A stretch of DNA of 64,000 bases from Sulfurovum sp. (GTDB lineage Bacteria > Campylobacterota > Campylobacteria > Campylobacterales > Sulfurovaceae), in contig JALXCZ010000052.1 in the NCBI GenBank assembly GCA_026990595.1, positions 1-64,000 of the forward strand, given 5' to 3'. Below are positions 17,856 through 27,533 of the stretch, piece by piece (positions within the stretch are counted from its first letter, which is position 1; every line of letters starts with the position of its first letter). Made by a program: the position numbers and the translations under genes. A model generated the notes under the pieces. The model did not search any database and had not been told where the DNA came from. It saw only the letters and a list, made by a program, of their open reading frames with translations.

Positions 17856-20114
17856 TTATTTCCCTGCCCTTTCAAAATCTAACCTGCTAAATCTATAAGA
17901 GGATAGCAAAGCCCCACTTAATCCCATATCAAATGTAGGGTTAAGGGCTATGGTTCCCTTCATAGATGTATCAATCTTAAACACACGATCAAACTTTATA
18001 CCATCCAGCGTAAAGGTGATCTTCTCTCCGTCATGAAGCTTTGTTGCTGTTGCAAACTGCTGTGAACCTAAAAGTACAGCTTCGTCTTTTAACAATTTCG
18101 ACTTTGCGGTAAACGGCGAGAATTGTTCTGTAGGATTACAATTATAAATGACTGCCCCGTCAAAACCTTCTATCTCTTCCAATGCATTAAAGGCTCTTTT
18201 TACAGAAACTTTTTGGGATTTTAAAAGATAACCTCTATGTTCATTACCCATACTGTCAAAATAGTCAGGAAGCGCGTCAAATTCAACTGATTCAAAACCT
18301 TTTTCTTTTGGCAACAATTTTGTATATGCAATGGTATATTCTGCATTCAACCCTAAACAGTTGGCAATATCATTTAACACATACCCTCCATAAGGAAGTG
18401 CTGCATTTATAGGTACCACACGTTTATCCAGAGTTGTAAGTGTCCCTTCCTGCTGGTTCATTGCCGGCATATCCAGATCACCATCACCTAAAGCAGAGAG
18501 CGTGAAATCAGCAGGTACGTTATACCCTACCGTTCTCCCTTCTGTCATCTCATCCAGATCACAAATAAGCGAGATACCCATTGCGTTGCCTGCAGGAGGT
18601 ACACAAATCACATTGAAGCCTGCATAGACTTCAAGCAGTGCAAGGAGTTTAGCTATCTGCTCTGCTCTTGGATGTGCATACAGATCAGCCCCTGCTACCA
18701 AAGAGAATCCTGATTTTTTGATAAGTGACTTTCGTAACGCTTCCAGCTCTTCTTCACCAATGTTACTCTCTGCACTCAAATTACCAATATCCAGATCATC
18801 AAGAAATGCACGCAGGGCTTTAGGCAACTCTACTTCTTTGAGTAGTGCATCAGCCAACAGTGCGGCTGCACCTTCTTCACTCCCTGCTTCATATTTAATG
18901 AATTGTGTCACGATATTTTGGATCTCCATATCTTCCAAAGGATGCATATAGGCAACTCTGGCACTGTGCCATTTGCTTGCCATATTGATATGGTATTTGA
19001 CTGTCGGGGAATCATCATTGATCCTTGTCCCCATCACAATAACCGCTCTAGACTCTGCAAGAGCTTTAAGCGAACCGTTATAGAGGCTTTCTCCTGTTAC
19101 AGAACTGTATGCTTGCATAAATTTCTGATATGCTCCTGCCTCATAAGAAACCAGTTTCACACCCAGCTTCTCTTTGATCTTTTGAAGGATCAATGCCTCT
19201 TCATTGGATATCTGACTGGAAAATATAACCGTTTGTGCATTTTTAAATGCTTCTACTGCCTGCTCAAATGCCGTTTTATCTTTTGTGACATTTTCATTCG
19301 CATAGTCAAACCCATATCTACCTGCACCGCAAAGGCTTGTAAATTCAAAGGTGTTGGTTACACGGTAAATACGGTCATGTTTCACTTCATAGTTCATTTG
19401 GCATCCACCACCGCAATGAGGACAGGCAGATGGAATTTTAGTCAACTCCCATGCATTTGAAGTATATTTGAAATCTGTACTTACCAGTGCACCAACAGGG
19501 CAGACAGCTGCTGCTTCACCCAATGAAGCATAATTCTTTTCCTGCTTGGTATTGATAATAGTTGAACCGTATCCGCCGAATTTTACTTTAAGCGCTTCAT
19601 CACCCGTAATTTCAGTAGAGACCCGTACACATTTCTCACACATGATACACAGAGCGGGGTCATAGGAAACATGTCCCCAGTTTTCTACAGGACGGTGCTG
19701 GTCTCTGGCGGTAAACGCCTGCTGAGGAAGTCCAAATTCCAGTGTTTTATTTTGAAGATCACACTCTCCACTCTTATCGCAGACACCACATTCCAACGGA
19801 TGATTCACGTTATAGAGTTTCATGATATTTTGACGCTCTTGATAAAGTTCTGCATTGTTTGTATGGATCACTGCACCGTCTGTTGCTTTCTCTTGGCAGG
19901 AGAGGATCATCCCGTCAACACCTTCAACCTCTACCACACACATACGGCATGAACCGATAGGCTGTACTTTTGTGAGGTAACACATTGTCGGTACATAGAT
20001 ATCATTCTCTCTGGCAATCTCTAAAATCGTCTTCCCGAATGTACTTTGACATGTTTTTCCGTCAATGGTAACCATGATCGTTTTGCCGATATTCATAGAA
20101 TTATGTCTGCTCAT
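17856..20114 (-). CDS. nuoG: NADH-quinone oxidoreductase subunit G, first copy
   Basis: A 752-aa NuoG when started at MSRHNSMNIGK, one base after the stop of the upstream flavoprotein gene; the longer open frame into that gene is not needed. It has the [2Fe-2S] motif CYLTKVQPIGSCRMC, HPLECGVCDKSGEC, CIMCEKC with a distant CP, and CPHCGGGC for N7. It lacks the additional CxxCxxC motif of the second copy; at that place it reads YASLGEAAAVCP. The two NuoG proteins share layout but differ throughout, so this is an old duplication. Both probably sit in the peripheral arm. Confidence 0.93.
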   Translation of the reverse strand: MSRHNSMNIGKTIMVTIDGKTCQSTFGKTILEIARENDIYVPTMCYLTKVQPIGSCRMCVVEVEGVDGMILSCQEKATDGAVIHTNNAELYQERQNIMKLYNVNHPLECGVCDKSGECDLQNKTLEFGLPQQAFTARDQHRPVENWGHVSYDPALCIMCEKCVRVSTEITGDEALKVKFGGYGSTIINTKQEKNYASLGEAAAVCPVGALVSTDFKYTSNAWELTKIPSACPHCGGGCQMNYEVKHDRIYRVTNTFEFTSLCGAGRYGFDYANENVTKDKTAFEQAVEAFKNAQTVIFSSQISNEEALILQKIKEKLGVKLVSYEAGAYQKFMQAYSSVTGESLYNGSLKALAESRAVIVMGTRINDDSPTVKYHINMASKWHSARVAYMHPLEDMEIQNIVTQFIKYEAGSEEGAAALLADALLKEVELPKALRAFLDDLDIGNLSAESNIGEEELEALRKSLIKKSGFSLVAGADLYAHPRAEQIAKLLALLEVYAGFNVICVPPAGNAMGISLICDLDEMTEGRTVGYNVPADFTLSALGDGDLDMPAMNQQEGTLTTLDKRVVPINAALPYGGYVLNDIANCLGLNAEYTIAYTKLLPKEKGFESVEFDALPDYFDSMGNEHRGYLLKSQKVSVKRAFNALEEIEGFDGAVIYNCNPTEQFSPFTAKSKLLKDEAVLLGSQQFATATKLHDGEKITFTLDGIKFDRVFKIDTSMKGTIALNPTFDMGLSGALLSSYRFSRLDFERAGK

Positions 20115-20115
20115 A

Positions 20116-22125
20116 TTACACCGCCACCATTGAGATATAGTAACAACGCATACAACGTTCCGCTTCAGAGATCGCCTCTTCACCGGTAAAGCCTAAATTG
20201 ACTTCTTTATTGTTCGTTTTACGTTCATCAACATCAAGTTTTTCACTTACTGCACGAGGAAGCCCTGGCATCCAACCTGTGATCTTTTCACCTTTGTCAT
20301 AGACTCTGAGTTTATTCAAATGATCTTCCATGATCTCATCATCAGTCAGCGTACATTTACCATCATAGATATATCGACTAATGACTGATGCTGCACGTCT
20401 TGCCTGACCTACTGCATTGACAATAGTCATAGGTCCATACTCACAGTCACCGGCAGCAAAGAGCCCTTCACGTGAAGTCATAAAATCCTTACCGTTTGTC
20501 AAGATAGAGTTCCATGAAGTCATCTCAATATTCCACTCTTCAGGTAATATCTGGGTATCAAGTGCCTGGGAAACTGCCGGAATGAGATAATCACATTCTA
20601 TCTCAAAATCTTCACCTTCCATTTTGACAAGCTGTGCCCGTCCTCCATCCGGATCGGGAACCAATTCAAAACGATTCACTTTAAGCTTTGTGATGTTTTC
20701 ACCATTATCAAAGATCTCTTCGATCGCTGAGTGAAAGATAAACTCAACACCCTCTTCTACTGCCTCATGATACTCTTCATAGGTCGTATTTCCGATGATC
20801 GTCTTTTCGTCACGACGGTAGAGCATGATCACCTTTTTTGCACCTTCACGTATAGAGCAACGTACCACATCCATGGAGGTAAATCCACCACCGACACAGA
20901 CAACCACCTTATCTTTGAGTTCATTGGATGCCGGTGCACCTATTTGATACTTATGCCAAAGATTTACTTTGTCAAGCATATCGATCGCACCCCAGTAACC
21001 ACCCATTTTTGGATCTTCATTCTCAGCACGCACTTTTTTGGAAAGTCTTGCTCCAAATCCAAGCAGTGTTGCATCATACTCAGCCTCAATCTCTTTAAGC
21101 TTTTGGGCATCTACCCTACAATTATTGGTAATGCTGACAGCCTCCATTTCAAGTACAAGGTCAATATCTCTTTGATATTTTCCAATAGGCATTCTATACT
21201 CAGGAACACCTACAGCAACTTCACCACCATTCACAGGAAGCTCTTCAAAAATATGTGACTCGATTCCTTCAAGTGCCAGATAATATGCTGCCGTAAGCCC
21301 TGCGGGTCCTGCACCGATGATCGCTACTTTCTTGCCATCATTTCTCAGTGGTTTAGGCTCATGAGGGTGCAACCATGGAAGTTCATGGTCCGTCTCATAA
21401 TCAGCCCCTAAACGCTTAAGTTCCATAATAGAAATAGGTTCATCCAAGTTAGTACGGCGACAAGCATCTTCACAAGGATGTGGACAGACACGTCCACAGG
21501 TATGTGCTAAAGGCATGGTCTGTCTTGTAGCAGCCAAAGAATCAGTAAAGACCATATCTCTTACCCCTTCAATGTAGGCAGGGATATCTACATGTGCGGG
21601 ACACATATCAGTACACGGTGCTGTCACTTTGGCAATATAATTCGTATCTCCATTATAATGCTTTGACGGTACCTGTGTATTTATGCAGGTATCAAACTGC
21701 TCTTTATAGTACGCCATAAGATCCAAAATAGGTTTTGGCACTGTTTTCCCGATCTCACACTTGGAGGTAGTCATCATTGTTTTGGCAATCTCTTTCAAGT
21801 GTGCAATATCATCATGGGTACCTTCCCCCCGTGCAATTTTGTCGAGTAGATCATAGAGGATCCTGCCACCCCATCTCCCTGGAGCACAACGACCACATGC
21901 TTCAGAATATTCCTGGTATTGCGCTGCATAACGTGAGGCTAACTCTACAGCATCGATATCTTCATCAAAAATGGCAACACCATCCCACCCAATAAACGCC
22001 TTAGAGTTTTTATCTCCATGGTAGGTTTCTGGCAGTTTAAACTCGGATTCACCCCACTCATCAGAAGGTTTACCGCGATTATCGATAAATTCATCCCTCC
22101 AAGTAGAGAATACTATTCCTGACAT
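20116..22125 (-). CDS. NuoF-replacing flavoprotein: NuoF-like Fe-S end fused to a GltD-like NAD(P)H oxidoreductase
   Basis: A 669-aa protein in the position of nuoF. Residues about 60-150 resemble the C-terminal Fe-S domain of NuoF (EACGRCAPGRWGG, with Cys77 and Cys80, and Cys123), but the third cysteine of CxxCxxC is Gly83. The FMN/NADH-binding part of NuoF (GRGGAGFPTG) is absent. Residues about 165-650 are like the small subunit of glutamate synthase: CTDMCPAHVDIPAY, an FAD-binding GAGPAGLTAAYYLA near 270, and a second nucleotide-binding VVCVGGGFTSMD near 410. The C-terminus carries RCMRC. It likely brings electrons from NAD(P)H into complex I by a different flavoprotein. The exact donor cannot be told from sequence. 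Confidence 0.8.
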   Translation of the reverse strand: MSGIVFSTWRDEFIDNRGKPSDEWGESEFKLPETYHGDKNSKAFIGWDGVAIFDEDIDAVELASRYAAQYQEYSEACGRCAPGRWGGRILYDLLDKIARGEGTHDDIAHLKEIAKTMMTTSKCEIGKTVPKPILDLMAYYKEQFDTCINTQVPSKHYNGDTNYIAKVTAPCTDMCPAHVDIPAYIEGVRDMVFTDSLAATRQTMPLAHTCGRVCPHPCEDACRRTNLDEPISIMELKRLGADYETDHELPWLHPHEPKPLRNDGKKVAIIGAGPAGLTAAYYLALEGIESHIFEELPVNGGEVAVGVPEYRMPIGKYQRDIDLVLEMEAVSITNNCRVDAQKLKEIEAEYDATLLGFGARLSKKVRAENEDPKMGGYWGAIDMLDKVNLWHKYQIGAPASNELKDKVVVCVGGGFTSMDVVRCSIREGAKKVIMLYRRDEKTIIGNTTYEEYHEAVEEGVEFIFHSAIEEIFDNGENITKLKVNRFELVPDPDGGRAQLVKMEGEDFEIECDYLIPAVSQALDTQILPEEWNIEMTSWNSILTNGKDFMTSREGLFAAGDCEYGPMTIVNAVGQARRAASVISRYIYDGKCTLTDDEIMEDHLNKLRVYDKGEKITGWMPGLPRAVSEKLDVDERKTNNKEVNLGFTGEEAISEAERCMRCYYISMVAV

Positions 22126-22481
22126 TACTCAGCCTTCTCTTGATTTTCAGATTTTTCTTCTGCAGCTTCTGCCGCCGCCTTCTCAGCCTCTGCTTTTTCG
22201 GCAGCTATTCTTGCAGCTTCTATTTTCTCTGCTCTTGTTTTTTGAGTCTCTTCATCTACTTTTTTAACCACAATGGTCCAATCTACTTCATTAAATTTCA
22301 ATGAATTCATAAGATCATGTCCTGTTGCTCTTACAAAATCTGCAGATTTCTGGATGTGAGAAAAATCGCCTACTTCAAAAAGAAATATACCCACTTCTCC
22401 TACTTTGAGACCCTGATCGATAAGCTCTGCCATTCTGTCATAAAAGTCATCTTTCAAATGTCTTAAATCATATCTTTTCAT
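22125..22481 (-). CDS. small NuoE-position protein with a charged coiled-coil tail
   Basis: A 118-aa protein between nuoD and the flavoprotein gene, overlapping the latter by one base. Residues 1-75 are a compact domain (HLKDDFYDRMAELIDQG, GEVGIFLFEVGDF). Residues about 80-118 are a run of Ala, Glu and Lys, likely a coiled coil. It lacks the four cysteines of true NuoE, so it cannot hold the N1a [2Fe-2S] cluster. Small proteins of this kind replace NuoE in the nuo operons of Campylobacter and Helicobacter. The role is inferred from its place in the operon. Confidence 0.7.
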   Translation of the reverse strand: MKRYDLRHLKDDFYDRMAELIDQGLKVGEVGIFLFEVGDFSHIQKSADFVRATGHDLMNSLKFNEVDWTIVVKKVDEETQKTRAEKIEAARIAAEKAEAEKAAAEAAEEKSENQEKAE

Positions 22482-22492
22482 TTATGCTCTCC

Positions 22493-23722
22493 TTAACGAT
22501 CAACTTCACCGAATACGATATTGGTAGTACCAATGATCGTAACGACGTCTGCTATATAGGTACCTACAAGTATCTCTTGCAATAATCCTGTGTGAAAGAA
22601 GCTTGGCGCTCTACACTTGAGTCTGTAAGCATACGGCTCACCTTCTGACTTGATATAGAAACCAAGTTCACCTTTTGGCGATTCGGTTGGGACATAAACC
22701 TCCCCTTTTGGCGGTCTCATTCCCTGAGTGACCAGTACAAAGTGCTGCATCAACGCATAGTTCTGTGTCATGATCTCCTCTTTTGGGGCAGAGATATACT
22801 GTGGGGCATGGGCCATGAGCTGCGGCTCTGTTTTGCTATACATAGGGATAAGCTGTCTAAGTATTCGAACTGATTGACCCATCTCTTCCATATAAAGTCT
22901 GTAGCGTCCGTAAGAGTCACATCTGTCACTTACGGGAATATCAAAATCAAGTTCAGAGTAAAGCTCATACGGCTCCTCTTTTCTAATATCCCAATTTACA
23001 CCCGAACCTCTAAGCATAGGTCCTGTACATCCCCAGGAAAGTGCTTCTTCTGCAGAGATCACCCCTACATTTTCCAGACGCATCTTCCAGATACGGTTTT
23101 CTTGAAGCAATGCATTATAAGTATGCTCAAGTTCATACTCTACTTTTGAACAGAACGATGCAAGTTTTTCAACCCATCCGCTAGGCAGATCCAAAGGAAC
23201 CCCACCAATACGTACAGCAGAGTGTGTCAATCTTGCTCCGCAGTAGTCTTCCATCAAATCCATTGCAAACTCACGCTCACGGAAAGCATAGAGGAATACT
23301 GACATCGCACCAACATCCAATGCATGTGTTGCAATGAAGAAAAGGTGAGAAATAATACGGTTTAACTCAAGCAGCATGGTTCTGATTACCTGTGCACGTC
23401 TTGGTGCTTCAATACCTAGCAGTTTCTCTACTGCCAAAGCATAAGCATAATTATTTGATGTAGAAGCAATGTAGTCCAATCTATCCGTGGTTGGCAAGAA
23501 CTCATTATAAGTCATATTCTCTGCCATCTTTTCGATCCCTCTGTGAAGGTAACCGATATCAGGATAGGCCTTTACAACCTGCTCACCCTCTAATTCCAGA
23601 ACAAGTCTTAACTGACCATGTGCCGAAGGGTGCTGAGGACCAAAGTTGATGACCATGGTATTGTCATCACGCTCAAAATTGAGGTTTTCAAAAAACGGGG
23701 TTAATTTATTCGGTTGTTGCAT
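22493..23722 (-). CDS. nuoD: NADH-quinone oxidoreductase subunit D
   Basis: The 409-aa 49-kDa-type subunit, which forms the quinone site with Nuo[16 protein letters not shown] near residue 25 contains the conserved His of the quinone pocket, and [11 protein letters not shown] and FGEVDR at the C-terminus are family hallmarks. It is separate from NuoC, not fused. It follows nuoC with an 8-nt gap. Confidence 0.96.
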   Translation of the reverse strand: MQQPNKLTPFFENLNFERDDNTMVINFGPQHPSAHGQLRLVLELEGEQVVKAYPDIGYLHRGIEKMAENMTYNEFLPTTDRLDYIASTSNNYAYALAVEKLLGIEAPRRAQVIRTMLLELNRIISHLFFIATHALDVGAMSVFLYAFREREFAMDLMEDYCGARLTHSAVRIGGVPLDLPSGWVEKLASFCSKVEYELEHTYNALLQENRIWKMRLENVGVISAEEALSWGCTGPMLRGSGVNWDIRKEEPYELYSELDFDIPVSDRCDSYGRYRLYMEEMGQSVRILRQLIPMYSKTEPQLMAHAPQYISAPKEEIMTQNYALMQHFVLVTQGMRPPKGEVYVPTESPKGELGFYIKSEGEPYAYRLKCRAPSFFHTGLLQEILVGTYIADVVTIIGTTNIVFGEVDR

Positions 23723-23730
23723 ATTCGTCC

Positions 23731-24516
23731 CTACCTTCTCTCATCTAATTGTTTACCGGAATCTTTTGTATAGTCTACAAGAATAGTTTCACTATATTCA
23801 ATAGGATTCTCTTTCTCCCCCTCGGAGATATCTGCACCGAACGGTACTTCATAACCTACTCTTGAAAAACGCTTGGTATCATATCTGTCAATACGTGAAG
23901 GATCTCTGTTCTCCGGACCAATCACATCTCTGTACTCTTTACCGAATATCTTATCTACTTCATACCACGAAGCTGCTTCATCTCCGTGAAGCGGATAGGT
24001 TTTAAGAAGCGGATGACCATGCCAGTCATCCGGCATAAGAATACGTTTAAGAAATGGATGATTATTGACATAGATACCGAACATATCGAACATTTCACGC
24101 TCTGCAAAATTTGCAGACTTGAAGAGCGGCGTAATACTCTCGATCGCCGCACCTTTTTTAAGACGACATACAACTCTTATTCTTTTAGCTTCCGTAATAT
24201 TAAGCAGTTGGTAAAAAAGTTCAAATTCACCGTCATTTGCCAGATAATCTACAGCACTTTGCTCAGAACATTGTGTATATCCGCATTTTTCTTTCAGAAT
24301 TTTAATAATCTCAAGATTTTTCTTTGCATCAATATGTATAACCAGCGTACCGATCTCAATATACGTTTCTTTTGCTTTTTTTCCAAGTGCTTTTAGAACA
24401 TTGGCAAAATGGCTTCCCTCTTCTACTTCCATTCTTGGTACACGGGGTGCAACCCAAAATCTGTCTGTATAGTAAGATTTCCCTTGAACATTGTCTTTTG
24501 GAGTATATTTTCTCAT
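23731..24516 (-). CDS. nuoC: NADH-quinone oxidoreductase subunit C
   Basis: A 261-aa 30-kDa-type subunit. The family signature ERE-FDMFGI (here [20 protein letters not shown]) lies near residue 140, followed by [19 protein letters not shown]. The first 50 residues and the tail after the domain are longer than in minimal NuoC. Its start overlaps the nuoB stop by one base. Confidence 0.95.
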   Translation of the reverse strand: MRKYTPKDNVQGKSYYTDRFWVAPRVPRMEVEEGSHFANVLKALGKKAKETYIEIGTLVIHIDAKKNLEIIKILKEKCGYTQCSEQSAVDYLANDGEFELFYQLLNITEAKRIRVVCRLKKGAAIESITPLFKSANFAEREMFDMFGIYVNNHPFLKRILMPDDWHGHPLLKTYPLHGDEAASWYEVDKIFGKEYRDVIGPENRDPSRIDRYDTKRFSRVGYEVPFGADISEGEKENPIEYSETILVDYTKDSGKQLDERR

Positions 24517-25034
24517 TACACTAACCTCAAGTTGTTTTTTGTATTGTTATTCATATTTGCAGATTCTCGTCTGATCTTCTTTTGAAGCATCATCAATGCA
24601 TACTGAAGTGTTTCAGGTCTAGGTGCACATCCGGGAAGATAGATATCTACAGGGATGATACGATCCACTCCCTGTACGGTTGCATAGGTATTGAACATTC
24701 CGCCGGTATTGGCACATGAACCCATGGATATGACCCATTTAGGTTCTGTCATCTGATCATACAGACGTCTTGCAAATTCTGAGTGTTTTTTAGAAAGTGT
24801 TCCTGCAAGAATCATGACATCTGCCTGTCTTGGGGAAGCTCTAAAGATCGTCCCCATACGGTCAAAGTCATAACGTGATGCACCTGAAGCCATCATCTCA
24901 ATCGCACAACATGCGAGTCCATAGGTAAGCGGCCAAAGTGAATTTGAACGCCCCCAGTTCACGAGTTTGTCTACCGAAGTCAATGCTATCGGCAAGCCTG
25001 CTGCTGAGGCGTAATTTACTTGATGCTGTGCCAT
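24516..25034 (-). CDS. nuoB: NADH-quinone oxidoreductase subunit B
   Basis: The 172-aa subunit carrying cluster N2, the last cluster before quinone. The ligands are visible: the tandem cysteines in [12 protein letters not shown], the Cys in MGSCANTGG and the Cys in PGCAPRPE. The end of the protein is a short Asn-rich tail. It overlaps nuoA by 19 nt. Confidence 0.96.
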   Translation of the reverse strand: MAQHQVNYASAAGLPIALTSVDKLVNWGRSNSLWPLTYGLACCAIEMMASGASRYDFDRMGTIFRASPRQADVMILAGTLSKKHSEFARRLYDQMTEPKWVISMGSCANTGGMFNTYATVQGVDRIIPVDIYLPGCAPRPETLQYALMMLQKKIRRESANMNNNTKNNLRLV

Positions 25035-25405
25035 TCAAGTGCTCCTTTCTTCCATGCATATACGAATCCTATCGTAAGTAGTACTATAAATAATATCATT
25101 TCCGCAAAACCGAACCAACCAAGCAGTTTAAAGTCGATCGCCCACGGGAACATAAAGATGATCTCCACATCAAACAAGATGAACAGCAATGCTATGAGGT
25201 AGAACTGCGATGAAATAGTGTTCGGCTGCTTTGTAACTTCCGGTCCACACTCATAGATAGTGAGTTTAAGCTTTTCGGTATCGAGTTTAGCCAATTTTCT
25301 ACTGACAAGTCTTGCCAAGAACAGTGTAGCCGGAAATGCTACCGCTGTCAGTGCAAATAAAACAAATACACCGAAATACGGATGTTCTGTAATTACATGA
25401 GTCAT
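25016..25405 (-). CDS. nuoA: NADH-quinone oxidoreductase subunit A
   Basis: The 129-aa first gene of the nuo operon. It has three membrane helices, and the loop between the first and second carries YECGPE, the conserved Cys loop of NuoA/ND3. Its ATG follows an AAGGGA ribosome binding site. Fifteen genes run in the same direction from here to 7937 with overlaps or very small gaps, so they are probably one transcript. Confidence 0.95.
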   Translation of the reverse strand: MTHVITEHPYFGVFVLFALTAVAFPATLFLARLVSRKLAKLDTEKLKLTIYECGPEVTKQPNTISSQFYLIALLFILFDVEIIFMFPWAIDFKLLGWFGFAEMILFIVLLTIGFVYAWKKGALEWHSIK

Positions 25406-25483
25406 ATTAATCCCTTAAAGTTTATTCTTAATGACAATCCCCCTCTTTTAACCCCATTTTGGTATGCGTAGAGAATTCTCAGA

Positions 25484-25501
25484 ATATTACCTCTATGTTA
25501 A
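25484..25501 (-). promoter_or_regulatory. direct repeat upstream of nuoA
   Basis: TTAACATAGAGGTAATAT on the minus strand has the same 11-bp-period half-sites as the other direct-repeat promoters, about 80 nt before nuoA. No -10 hexamer is seen 8 nt downstream (TTCTCT stands there), and a GAGAATTCTC palindrome follows. A regulatory role is possible but weaker than at the other sites. Confidence 0.3.
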
Positions 25502-25620
25502 CTGAAATAGAGTTAAAGCTATTTTGGGTTGATTTTCTTTCAAAGCTTTGTTAGGAAGAATGTAACTATGTGAAACAGAAAAAAGTGCTACAATGTCACA
25601 AAAATTACTTTGGAGTACAC

Positions 25621-26028
25621 ATGAAAAAAAAATTTACAAATATACTTTACTGGATAGCCATGATGGGATTGGTACTCTATTTTGCCTATTCAAAGGGCTG
25701 GATACTTGCCAATTTTGAATCCATTACCCCCCAACAGGCCCAATCTCTTTTACAAAATGACAATAATGTAACACTTTTGGATGTAAGGACAATAGAAGAG
25801 TTCAAACAAGGGCATATAAGAGGGGCAAAACTCATCCCTCTGTCAGTATTGGAGAAAAACCTTGATAAACTTCGTGCAGATCAAAACAAAAAGATCATTG
25901 TCTACTGTCGTAGCGGAAACCGAAGCGTTGCTGCTTCACGCATTCTCAATAAGCACGGCTTTGTACCGTTAAATGTTAAAGGCGGGATCATTGGATTCAT
26001 GGGAGTAAAAATGGAGATCGTAAAATAA
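25621..26028 (+). CDS. membrane-anchored rhodanese-domain protein
   Basis: A 135-aa protein started at the ATG after TTTGGAG, in preference to an upstream GTG at 25570 without a ribosome binding site. Residues about 5-25 are one membrane helix; residues 38-133 are a rhodanese domain with the active-site loop VYCRSGNRS. Rhodaneses of this type move sulfane sulfur, a fitting role in a sulfur-metabolising host. The catalytic domain probably faces the periplasm. It is read divergently from nuoA and has TACAAT upstream at 25589-25594 as a possible -10. Confidence 0.85.
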   Translation: MKKKFTNILYWIAMMGLVLYFAYSKGWILANFESITPQQAQSLLQNDNNVTLLDVRTIEEFKQGHIRGAKLIPLSVLEKNLDKLRADQNKKIIVYCRSGNRSVAASRILNKHGFVPLNVKGGIIGFMGVKMEIVK

Positions 26029-26030
26029 TC

Positions 26031-26062
26031 TCTTTCTTCATCACAGCATAGATGAAGAAAGA
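26031..26062. terminator. bidirectional terminator hairpin
   Basis: A perfect 12-bp stem (TCTTTCTTCATC and GATGAAGAAAGA) with an 8-nt loop lies between two convergent genes: the rhodanese gene ends at 26028 and the next gene ends at 26070 on the other strand. Confidence 0.7.
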
Positions 26063-26069
26063 TAATAAT

Positions 26070-27455
26070 TTAAAGCGTTATACCAAGTGCATTCAGTGTT
26101 TCATAGGTAATCCCACCTGTAGCCAGAGAACTGTCTCTTTGGAACTTGTCAAGCGCTCGTCTTGTTCCTCGTCCAAGTACACCGTCTGCTTTACCGGCAC
26201 TATACCCTTTTTCGTTCAATGCCGATTGAAGTTTCGCAATGATATCTTTTGTCATATTCGTCTGGCAAAGAATACGTTTCCACTCAATATGCGTATCTGC
26301 CACTTTTTTACGTTTTTTCATCATTTTATATTCAGCTTCTACCGGTGTTTTCACTTCTTTGGCTTCTGAGACAAGCTTCTGTACTTTTACAGATTTTGTC
26401 ACTGCCGGTACAACCTCTTCTTCTACATGTGCCGGTATATCCAGTACAATCTTCTTGATCTCTTTTGTTTTTGCCGGTGCCTCAGTCAGACAGATCTGAT
26501 GCCCTGTATATTTAAGTCCTGATTCCACCTCATCTTTAGCATAAACCCAAGAGAAAGTTGCATTGTTTTCAGGTACAGTTTTTTCTATAGTTTCATAAAG
26601 CGCCGGCATAGGAATCGTTTTAATCTGTTCATCTGAAATAAGTTTTTTTACTTTAATGACTTTAGTCTTTGCCGGCACTTCTACCACTTTTGTTGTAGCA
26701 GGAGATTTAAGTACACGCTTTTTGATCGTTTTGTATTTAGCAGGTACTTTCACTAGACACATGATCTCACCTGTTGCTCCAGAGACTTTTTGTGCCGGAT
26801 TCTGACCTTTTTTCCATACTGTTTTTTCCGGCTCAACCATAACCTGTTCTTCCGTCTCTTCATAGACAGCAGGTACTTCTATTACCTCTTTGGATGCAGG
26901 TTTTACAATAACCGTTTTTTCCACTGTTTCAAACTCCGGAGGGACTACTTCGGTTTCATTGTGTTCATTTCTTACCAAAACATCCTCTGTAACTGTTTTG
27001 AATTTTCTTGGAACAAAATACTCTTTGTAACAGTCACCCGGCTGTGCATGCTCTACATCCACACCGGCTGCTTTTGCTGCCGCCAGAAGCTCAGGACTTA
27101 CAGGCAATGCTTTTTTCTTAAGGCTTGTTTTCCATGTACGGATCGCCGGCTTGACTTCGATCGTCTCTTTGACCTCTTTATATTTAGCAGGAACCGGTAC
27201 AAGTTTCTTCGTTTCCGGAGTAACCACTACTTCCTCCTCTGTTTCTGTAAATTCCGCAGGGACAATAGAGATCTTTTCAGAGGGCTCCTTGGTGATCACT
27301 TTCTCCTCTACCGTTTCGTACTGTGCAGGTAATACAACTCTGGCGTAGCATTCACCCGGTTTTGCATTCGGTGGTGTAAGTGATACATCTTCGGCACTTA
27401 CATAAGTAAGTGGTAAAAGCATTGCAGCAAGTAGGGTTGAGTATTTGATCTTCAT
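26070..27455 (-). CDS. secreted repeat protein with C-terminal peptidoglycan-binding domain
   Basis: A 461-aa protein. The start is taken at MKIKYS, which has AGGAAG just upstream; a second ATG 15 nt earlier lacks one. Residues 1-20 are a signal peptide. The body has about three long repeats, each starting with a Cys (CYARVVLPAQYETVEEKV, CYKEYFVPRKFKTVTEDV, CLVKVPAKYKTIKKRV) and built of VPAxYxxVxExV units with many Glu, Lys and Pro. The end (LQSALNEKGYSAGKADGVLG) is a peptidoglycan-binding domain of the PG_binding_1 type. It is probably a periplasmic or outer-membrane-linked envelope protein. It has its own direct-repeat promoter. Confidence 0.8.
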   Translation of the reverse strand: MKIKYSTLLAAMLLPLTYVSAEDVSLTPPNAKPGECYARVVLPAQYETVEEKVITKEPSEKISIVPAEFTETEEEVVVTPETKKLVPVPAKYKEVKETIEVKPAIRTWKTSLKKKALPVSPELLAAAKAAGVDVEHAQPGDCYKEYFVPRKFKTVTEDVLVRNEHNETEVVPPEFETVEKTVIVKPASKEVIEVPAVYEETEEQVMVEPEKTVWKKGQNPAQKVSGATGEIMCLVKVPAKYKTIKKRVLKSPATTKVVEVPAKTKVIKVKKLISDEQIKTIPMPALYETIEKTVPENNATFSWVYAKDEVESGLKYTGHQICLTEAPAKTKEIKKIVLDIPAHVEEEVVPAVTKSVKVQKLVSEAKEVKTPVEAEYKMMKKRKKVADTHIEWKRILCQTNMTKDIIAKLQSALNEKGYSAGKADGVLGRGTRRALDKFQRDSSLATGGITYETLNALGITL

Positions 27456-27488
27456 TTTTTCTTCCTTCATATGATAATATTTTTCAAC

Positions 27489-27520
27489 ATCATATAGGAT
27501 GGAAATTACCTAAGTATTAC
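27489..27520 (-). promoter_or_regulatory. direct-repeat promoter of the peptidoglycan-binding repeat protein
   Basis: GTAATACTTAGGTAATTT (27503-27520) on the minus strand is followed after 8 nt by TATGAT (27489-27494). The start codon is at 27455. The spacing is the same as at the pit and porin promoters. Confidence 0.6.
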
Positions 27521-27533
27521 CTTTAGGGAAGTT

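Noticed and set aside
25562..25594. Another member of the direct-repeat promoter group, upstream of the rhodanese gene
   Set aside because: GTAACTA is present but the second half-site is out of register (10-bp period) and the gap to TACAAT is longer than at the seven matching sites.
25570..25620. Upstream GTG start for the rhodanese gene
   Set aside because: It would add 17 charged residues before the membrane helix and has no ribosome binding site, while the ATG at 25621 has GGAG in front of it.
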